From Marinosulfonomonas sp. (GTDB lineage: Bacteria > Pseudomonadota > Alphaproteobacteria > Rhodobacterales > Rhodobacteraceae), in assembly GCA_015494385.1 (NCBI GenBank), contig WGBJ01000361.1, positions 1 to 5,854 of the forward strand: DNA of 5,854 bases, in the 5' to 3' direction. The notes below the pieces were generated by a model. That model was not told the DNA's origin. It did not search any database and saw nothing but the letters and a program-made list of their open reading frames with translations. The translations under genes and the position numbers were made by a program. This document shows, in pieces, positions 5,822 to 5,854 of this stretch (its first letter is position 1; every line of letters begins with the position of its first letter).

Positions 5822-5854
5822 TGGGGGATTCTCCAGATAGGTTCCTGTCGACGC

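Overview
The window is GC-rich and holds densely packed metabolic genes. Its protein sequences and codon use look like a marine alphaproteobacterium, most likely Rhodobacterales (Roseobacter group). That placement is inferred from recognised sequence style, not from a marker gene. There are no RNA genes, insertion sequences, CRISPR repeats or phage genes.

Layout. (1) 1-57, minus strand: the first 19 codons of a gene that runs off the left edge, starting with a hydrophobic signal or anchor segment. A good promoter candidate lies upstream of it at 142-168. (2) 241-408, minus strand: a 55-residue protein with a twin-arginine (Tat) signal, easy to miss because of its size. (3) 409-514: a short divergent intergenic region. 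(4) 515-4063, plus strand: a HisC-like PLP aminotransferase, then a 6-phosphogluconate dehydrogenase (Gnd), then a fold-type-II PLP serine/threonine dehydratase-like enzyme. The last two abut exactly (stop TGA followed at once by ATG), so they are almost certainly cotranscribed; the aminotransferase is 60 bases upstream and plausibly in the same unit. (5) 4202-4594, plus strand: a small conserved soluble protein of unknown function with its own strong ribosome-binding site. (6) 4606-4633: a perfect 12-bp inverted repeat with a 4-base loop between convergent genes, probably a shared terminator. (7) 4622-5821, minus strand: a class-V (fold-type-I) PLP aminotransferase of the alanine/serine-glyoxylate aminotransferase group, whose last codons and stop form one arm of the hairpin.

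How the genes may work together. Three of the five full-length enzymes and small proteins use PLP, and all four enzymes act on small amino, hydroxy or keto acids or sugar acids. The clear biochemical call is Gnd, which retains the catalytic and substrate-binding residues of the family. The two aminotransferases and the dehydratase have intact PLP lysines, but their substrates cannot be read from sequence. I see no proof of a new system. The best leads are the tiny Tat peptide gene, the pairing of Gnd with a non-canonical dehydratase and a HisC paralogue, and the uncharacterised 130-residue protein.
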